NCBI RefSeq assembly: GCF_040939455.1
Contig: NC_134112.1
Location: forward strand, 19,370,501 to 19,434,500
Length of the DNA stretch: 64,000 nt
Reading direction: 5' to 3'
Source of the DNA: Microcebus murinus
Lineage: Eukaryota; Chordata; Mammalia; Primates; Cheirogaleidae
Part shown: positions 53,930 to 64,000 of the stretch, in pieces
How the letters are laid out: every line of letters starts with the position of its first letter
Position numbering within the stretch: the first letter of the stretch is position 1
Notes under the pieces: generated by a model
What the model was told of the DNA's origin: nothing
Seen by the model: the letters and a program-made list of their open reading frames with translations, nothing else
Database searches by the model: none
Program-made: the position numbers and the translations under genes

Positions 53930-55215
53930 ACTGAGATCAAGATCCATGTTTTTAAGAGCCTAATAATGGGTTTTTCTACTTGGAAGGTCTATCAAACCCA
54001 ATTCATCACATCTAAACTAGTCACCACCCACCCATCCACACCCCTGATCCCTTCTCTTCCTACACTGTCTATGGCATTGGCTAGAACTCTCAAAATTCCC
54101 TTCAGTTTGCCCCATCTCTCGCCTTTGACATCTATTTTCTTGCCAAGTGCTGTCAACTTGGGCTCTCAAACCCCTCTGCAAGTCTAGGGGTTCTCAATGT
54201 CACAGCACATTGGTGCTCTTTGAAAAAGTGAGTCGCCCAATTCTGATTAATTTATAAAATTTGTGCTGCAATTGAGCATACATACTACCATGAAAAAGCC
54301 CACCAGACTGAATGATTTGCCAAATGGGTCACGCAGCAGTATAAACCAGGGTACCACTATGAGCAAGGTGAGAGAGCTGGCTCTCCAAACAGAATTCTGA
54401 GAGTGGGCTCTGGGAAGTGAACCATTCAATTCAGGTAGCAGCACCCTGCTCTGGAGACGCCAAGTGACAAGCAAAGTGGTTGTGCTACAGGGACAGCCCA
54501 CAAATCACTATAATGACGACTGCATTTTACCTACTCTGTCTTGCTGAGTGTGGTCTGGTGTCTTTTAGTCCAAATATTCTAGAATCGGAAAATAGTTAAA
54601 GAAATTCAAAAGAATGAGTAACACTGGTGTATCTCAACACCTTTTCTCCATTCCCACTGCCCACCCCTGCTCCCGGTTGCTTATTCTCACTGACCACAAC
54701 ACGTCCCTGAAGGCTGTTGTCCAAACTCCAGCTTCTGCACACTCCAAACATCCCCCACAAAAGCTCCTAGCGACCTTTATATAAAACACATCTTACTGGG
54801 TTGTGCAGCTGCACAAAAGTATTAAGTGGCTCCCCCCGATGATAGGAATGGAACTGATACCCTTATTATTGCATTCAAGGTGCTCCTGTGCTGGTTCCCA
54901 CGGAGCTTTCTAACTCCAGCTCCATCAGAGCTTTGGACACACTGGACCCTGCCATTCCCGCACACCCCAAGCACATCCTCTTCTGTGTCTTTCCTCCAAC
55001 AAAGCTTTGCCTGGACTCTCTCTCCTCCCGTGTGAAGGTCCCAGATACTTTAAGCAGAGCATTCATCTCCAACTGCCTTCGTACTTGGGTTTGAGTCTAT
55101 TATAGTGCTTTTCTGTCGATCCTGTAAACTTATTTATCCACGTGTCCGTCTCCCCATCAGGCTGTGGGGCAAGAATCTATCTCCTCAAAGGAACCCAGAC
55201 AGCACAATGCTTCAA
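53930..55215 (+). mobile_element. L2 LINE 3' region, sense, interrupted at about 54.19-54.53 kb
   Basis: Follows L2 order: 'ctacttggaaggtctatcaa' and 'ttctcttcctacactgtcta' before the break, then 'attgcattcaaggtgctcct' and a ctgtggggcaagaatc-type tail. The break holds about 340 bases that I cannot assign; it begins ggggttctcaatgtcacagc. Confidence 0.7.
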
Positions 55216-56344
55216 ACACAGAAAAGGCTAAAAATAATAACATAAAATGCAAGGGGGATGAGGTGTGGAAAGAAGGAAGAAAGAATAATATTATTGAATT
55301 TATAACCTGCTATCCCTAGTGCCTTGAGCGGTGTTTTACAGAATTAGAACTGGGAATCAACAGGTCTTAAAATATACACCCAGCTCATTTGCTGATCTTA
55401 ACTAAGTTCAACAAGCACACTTGACCTCCTCGTGCCATGAAAGGTGGTGTTATTTGTGTTCTTTTATAGCACAAAGGATTCAATACACCATCAGTTAGAC
55501 AGAAGTACCATAGAAGAGGGTGTGAAAAAATGATATCCTTTGTTTATTCAGTAAATTTTTATTAACTGGTTTTATTTTCCACCGTATTGCCTTGCCTGAC
55601 TTTTCCCATTATCTCTCCCATGCTCCTTCCTTTGCCCTACCTGTAGTCCAGTCTAGGGAAGGGACCTCTTTCCTCAACACCATTTTCTACACTTAAAACA
55701 CAGTTTACTAATGATGCACATGGTCAAGTCCAGTGCCGGGAAACAAAATAAAGCACCCTTGAAATGGGATGGGGATGGGGAAGGGGAGCAGTGAGTAAGT
55801 AGGCAGCAAAAACACACTCAGGTCTGGAACGGGGTCGAGAGACTTCCACAAGGCAGGCCAGGAAAATCCCCACGATGCCAGACCACTAGGCAGTTTTTCC
55901 AGAATTACAGTGCTCCCAACTCCCAACCCTATCCCTCTGCCAATAAAAGTACAAGTGAAGGTGACCCCACAGGCACCGAGATGTAAATACTCTGCAAGAA
56001 AGGAGGCCCCTCTTCCATGGAAAGTTTTTTTTTTTTTTAATGTTTAATGGAGAGCAAGGGGAAAACTTACACCAGGGCCCAAAGAACACTGGACCAATAA
56101 GGAAGCAGCCTAGATCAGCCCAGTCCAAGTCTGGAGGGGCAGAAAAACTCACTAAATGTCACAGGCAAACCCTGTTCATTCACAACGATGGGTGGGCTTG
56201 GCGTCCTTAGCCAGACGTCTCCATCAGCTTCCCTTTTCATCCTTTTCTGATAAACTTTTGCATCCTATTCCATGTGAAGAAATAAGAATTTTAAAACTCA
56301 CACCATCATCAATAACAGCAATAAAAAAATCATTCCAGACAGCT

Positions 56345-56560
56345 GACTCTATGCCATGCCCTGGGCCAAGCCTTATATACTGTACCTTATTTAATTCACA
56401 CAGCAACTCTATTAGCTAGATGCAGATATCCACCCCACTCTCCAGTTAAGGATACTGAGCTTTAGAAAGGTGAGGACATTGTCTCGAGTTCACCACCCGT
56501 TAGATCTGAACCCAGGCCTGTCTGATGCCAGGGCCACAGCTCTTTGCCTACATGACATGA
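56345..56560 (+). repeat. MIR SINE
   Basis: 'tgccatgccctgggccaagc', 'gatactgagctttagaaagg' and 'gatctgaacccaggcctgtc' in MIR order. Confidence 0.8.
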
Positions 56561-58864
56561 TGCCAGCCAAAAGCCACGTCTTCCTCGGAAAGGCTCTCCA
56601 AACTCCAGACTTGCTTTGGGCTACAGGATCAAAACCACTCTAACTGCCCTCAAGGAGCTAGCCCCGCAGAGGTTGAAACTACTCACTGAAGAAAGCCTTG
56701 AAGGTATCTGTAGATATTTTTAAGTAGCAAAGGACCAGCAGAGGCAAATCGGTTTAGCAGAGAAGGACCTGGCTCCCCATCCCAGTTATGTCTCTTGGTA
56801 ACTGTGTGAGCTCAGGAGACTTGCACTGCTTCTCTGGGCCTGAATAAAGCGTGGATAAGAATAACTGACTCCAAGCTGGTCTTTGTGAATTTGCCAACAC
56901 AGTCCCATAAATTAGTTACCTTCCCCCGAAACCGTTTCATTGAAAGGCAAATGGTCACATTACCTTCTAAACAGAGTAAAAATTAAAGAATACATAAATA
57001 AGAGCACTTCCTTAGTGAGCATCCCAAGTCTAGAAATGGCAAGAAACAACTCTGAAAAAATATGGCAACCTATGTATTAATATATGTTCATAGATCAAGT
57101 GCAGTTATCGCTCTAAACACATCTGGACTACTTTATATCTCTTCTGCTTTCTCCCTCTCCTCCCACCATCTCCCTCTCATACATATACATGCGAATTGAA
57201 TCCTCATGCAATGTTATCTCCCTCCTTCTCAAACATGTGCCTAACACTTGCTCAGACAATAGATTTCTCTTCTCCAGCCAGTTAATTCGAACAATGAAAA
57301 ACATGAGGATTTTATGGCGATAAGGCACCCGAGAGAATCTAAGATGCTGGGAGCTACTTGTTTAGCGATAAAGGATTTTTGTGATTAAAAAAAGCATTAG
57401 ACAGCAGACAAGGTCTCCTCTGTTTTCCCTATTTGGTTGGCTCCAAGATAGGTGGAGCCCTGAATCTTGTAACACTGAATTTCACATTGCTTTTTATAAG
57501 CAAAGGGTCCATTTCTACATTGCACCTCTGGATTTTAAAAGAGGAAACTTCAACCTCAAAATAATGTTTTTTGCTGAACAAAATGTATGCCAAACTAAGC
57601 TATGACTTCTGGTTTTCTGAGTTCCAGCCTCCAAAGTTTTCTCAGGTTTCTAGTACGAGGCCCAGTTCACTGGCTTCTGCCATTTCCTCCTATTCTACGG
57701 TCAAGTGGAAAAGGCTAAGAAGTATGAGTACCGCTTATCAAGGACAGTTGGTGGATTTGGGGGATGTCCAAAGATCCAGGGAATTACTTTGGATTTACTT
57801 ATCTGGGTATGGCTGGTTCCCATCAGCTATATTTCAAGGCAAGCACCAATGTGTTTTCCTACACATTATGGGAAAAATAATCATAGCAAGAAGGGGGAAA
57901 AATGTCACTCAAAACGGTAATAAGTCTGGGCCTGCCTTCCTCAGCCCCATAAAAGGCTTTTTTGTAAGGTGGGGGAAAGTCGTGCTTTGCTTTCACACTA
58001 AATAATAAAGCACGCCCATCTTTTAACCTCAGTTGCCCATCGGTTCTCTAAATTTTAGGACGATGGGCCAACTTCTCACCTTCCCTCTAGAACAGATGAA
58101 CCAAAGCTTTTTGGCCTACACACTTTAAAATGAGATTCCATCGCCAGCTAACAAACAGGTTGTTCTTGGACCAGGGCTGGTTCTGGCAAGATGCTCGGAT
58201 CTGCGCAGACGATGATAAATGAGAATAAAATTATTTAGTGCTGCTTCCCGTGGCCACTGCACCCACTGTCATCCTCAAAACCTCCGCAGAAATGAGCTCA
58301 CTCCACATTTGAAACATTTTGCAGCTTAAAAAGTTTAAATCAGGCCAAGTTGATTTTGTGGGGTTTGTTGAGCTTTTACTCTGTAATTACACACAGGACT
58401 TTGTGCCACTTATTTCCTCCCAACTGTAACATTTTACATCTTTTTTAAGCATACCTTGAGGTTAGCTTTTTTTTTTTTTTTTTAGTATATGTTATGAAAT
58501 AAGATATGAGCTTACGCTCAGCCTTAGGTACCTTTCTGCCAAAAGGCTGGACCAACACAAACTAAATATGACTATTCTCTTTATCCAAAGTACAGTTGTG
58601 ACCATTACGTACCCTCTTAATGTACATACGTAAAACTAGCTCACGACTAACGCTCCCTGCAGGTCGACTGAAATCATAACAAAATGTTCCTTTCATGTAA
58701 TGTGATTAACAAATGTTAACTAAGTGAACTCCAGAAAGACTCAAAAGAAAAAAACAAAATAACTCAAGAAATGCCAAAAGGGAAAATAATTTTCTATTTT
58801 CTCTCTGCTTTCTCATATCTTTAACTAAACAAATAGCCTATTTCTCGTGGTTATAGGCATGTGG

Positions 58865-59070
58865 TCTAGAGGCAGACAAAACTGAGAGTGGGCTCCAACT
58901 CTGCTATTGACTCAAATGCGACCTTCACAAGCTACTTAACCCCATAAACCTCAGTTTCCTCATCTGTGAAATAAAGGTACAAGCCCTCAAAGGATTTTTG
59001 TGAGGATTAAATGAAATAAGGAAGGCTTAGATAAGTGCTCAGCAAGTAAAAAGTGTTTCATAAAAGTTCA
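58865..59070 (-). repeat. MIR SINE, antisense
   Basis: Clear reverse-complement MIR: 'aacctcagtttcctcatctg', tttgtgaggattaaatgaaa and 'gataagtgctcagcaa'. Confidence 0.82.
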
Positions 59071-59074
59071 CTAT

Positions 59075-62900
<3,826 letters not shown>

Positions 62901-64000
62901 CGCTGCCGACTGGGCATCGCCGCTCCGCCGCCGCCGCCGCCCGGGCTGCAGCTACCGCTCCCGGCGCTGCCGCCGCCGCCGCCGCAGTGTCCCCCGCTCC
63001 TCCACTCCCACCTCCCGCCGGCCCCGCCGGCTCCCTGCCCGGCCGGCGCGCGCGCTCGCCCCGGCGCCGGAGACAGGGGCGCACCGGGCGCGTCCTGGAA
63101 CCCGCTGGGGGCGCCCGGGCGCAGGAGGGACTGCGCGATCAGTGCGCCGGGAACGCGTCTCGGCCCGGCCTCCAGCCCGCTCCCCAGCCCCTCCAGGGAG
63201 GCCGCGGGCCCCGGGGCGCGGAGCACAGCGGGGAAGACGCGCGTCCACCGCCCCGCGGGCGCGGCGCCTCCTCCCGTTCCCAGGGGAGCCCTCCCCCACA
63301 GGGCTCGCCGCCGCACCGGCGCTCGCGCCCGCGCGCCCCGACCCTCTGCGCGAGCAGCCAGCGGGGCTCAGGGGCGCCCCACCACCCCTGCACGCTCCCG
63401 GGTGCCCCAGCTTAGGGAAGGAGCCCCAAACCCCGCGCAGGAGGGCGCCGGCAACTTTTCACGCCCTGCTCTGCTTCCCTCTGGCGGGGGCGCGACAGCG
63501 GACTCGCGGGGCTGAGCGGACAGAGGGGCGAGTGGCCTTAGAGATAAGTGCTTTTTTGTGCTTATGTGTCTGCGCGTCTGGACAGTAGGGAGGACCGAAG
63601 TTGAAACGACATGCGAGGTCCATTAATAAATGCACAGAGGCAACCGCCTGTCGCCCTTAAAGGAGGCACAGCCGCTCCGAGACTCCTCCCTTCCACCCCC
63701 GGGCGGACTGGGACAGGGAGGTGCTAGTTGACTAATCATTCATTCACCCGCGAACGAGGGAGGGACCCGCCCGGCCGCTAATCTCTGGCTGGGGCCGCGG
63801 CGGCGGCGGCCTGGACAGCCTGCAGTCCCGCCGCCCCCGCCGTCCCGGCTGCGCCCTCCCGGCCCCTGCAGCTCGGGGTGTCCGGGAGTCCGCTCCTCTC
63901 ACCCCGCAGGCTGGGTCGCCGCCTCCGCCCACGCAGTGGCACCTTCTACTCAAAAGGGGTGCGACTGGGGAGAGAATTTTGCTAGCCAGATTATAAAGGC

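Noticed and set aside
63984..63999. TATA-like attataaagg near the right edge
   Set aside because: It is on the plus strand and more than 1.4 kb from the BMPER start codon, so it cannot be assigned to BMPER. No plus-strand gene is visible before the window ends.

Overview
This is mammalian nuclear DNA: one gene with small exons and very large introns, GT-AG splice sites, a CpG island at the right end, and many primate-type interspersed repeats. Four Alu copies carry a characteristic middle segment (an 'attggccaactaatatatat'-like linker before the right arm) and a 'gctaggctgacgccacggc' right-arm signature. I recognise this as the strepsirrhine (lemur-type) Alu form, so the window most likely comes from a lemur or a close strepsirrhine relative.

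The only protein-coding gene I can support is BMPER (BMP-binding endothelial regulator, vertebrate Crossveinless-2), read on the minus strand. The window holds the promoter/CpG island (about 62.2-63.95 kb) and coding exons 1 to 5: 62408-62540, 61209-61294, 32318-32417, 7179-7261 and 3475-3565. Together they encode residues 1-164 plus the first base of codon 165: the signal peptide, the whole first VWC domain (10 cysteines, the BMP-binding module by family knowledge) and the whole second VWC domain (8 cysteines). Intron phases run 1-0-1-0-1, so each VWC domain is encoded by one exon pair bounded by phase-1 introns. Exon 6 and the rest of the gene (VWC3-5, VWD, TIL) lie beyond the left edge.

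The rest is intron. Intron 1 (1.1 kb) has an AT-repeat palindrome. Intron 2 (28.8 kb) and intron 3 (25.1 kb) hold Alu, L1, L2, MIR, MLT1 LTR and hAT (MER1A, MER5A, MER20, an unnamed element) copies, a Tigger2-like copy and three (TG/CA)n microsatellites. Intron 4 (3.6 kb) and the visible part of intron 5 (3.5 kb) are mostly unique. The most elaborate repeat structure is a nested stack at 16.1-18.9 kb: an old antisense L1 was hit by an 8-bp-TSD hAT element and by a Tigger2-like element, and the latter was then hit by a lemur-type Alu.

I found no RNA gene, CRISPR array, complete retrovirus or new multi-gene system. Essentially all open reading frames other than the five exons are chance frames, repeat sequence or GC-rich artefacts. 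Repeat names come from recognition of consensus sequences, and repeat borders are approximate unless target-site duplications are given.
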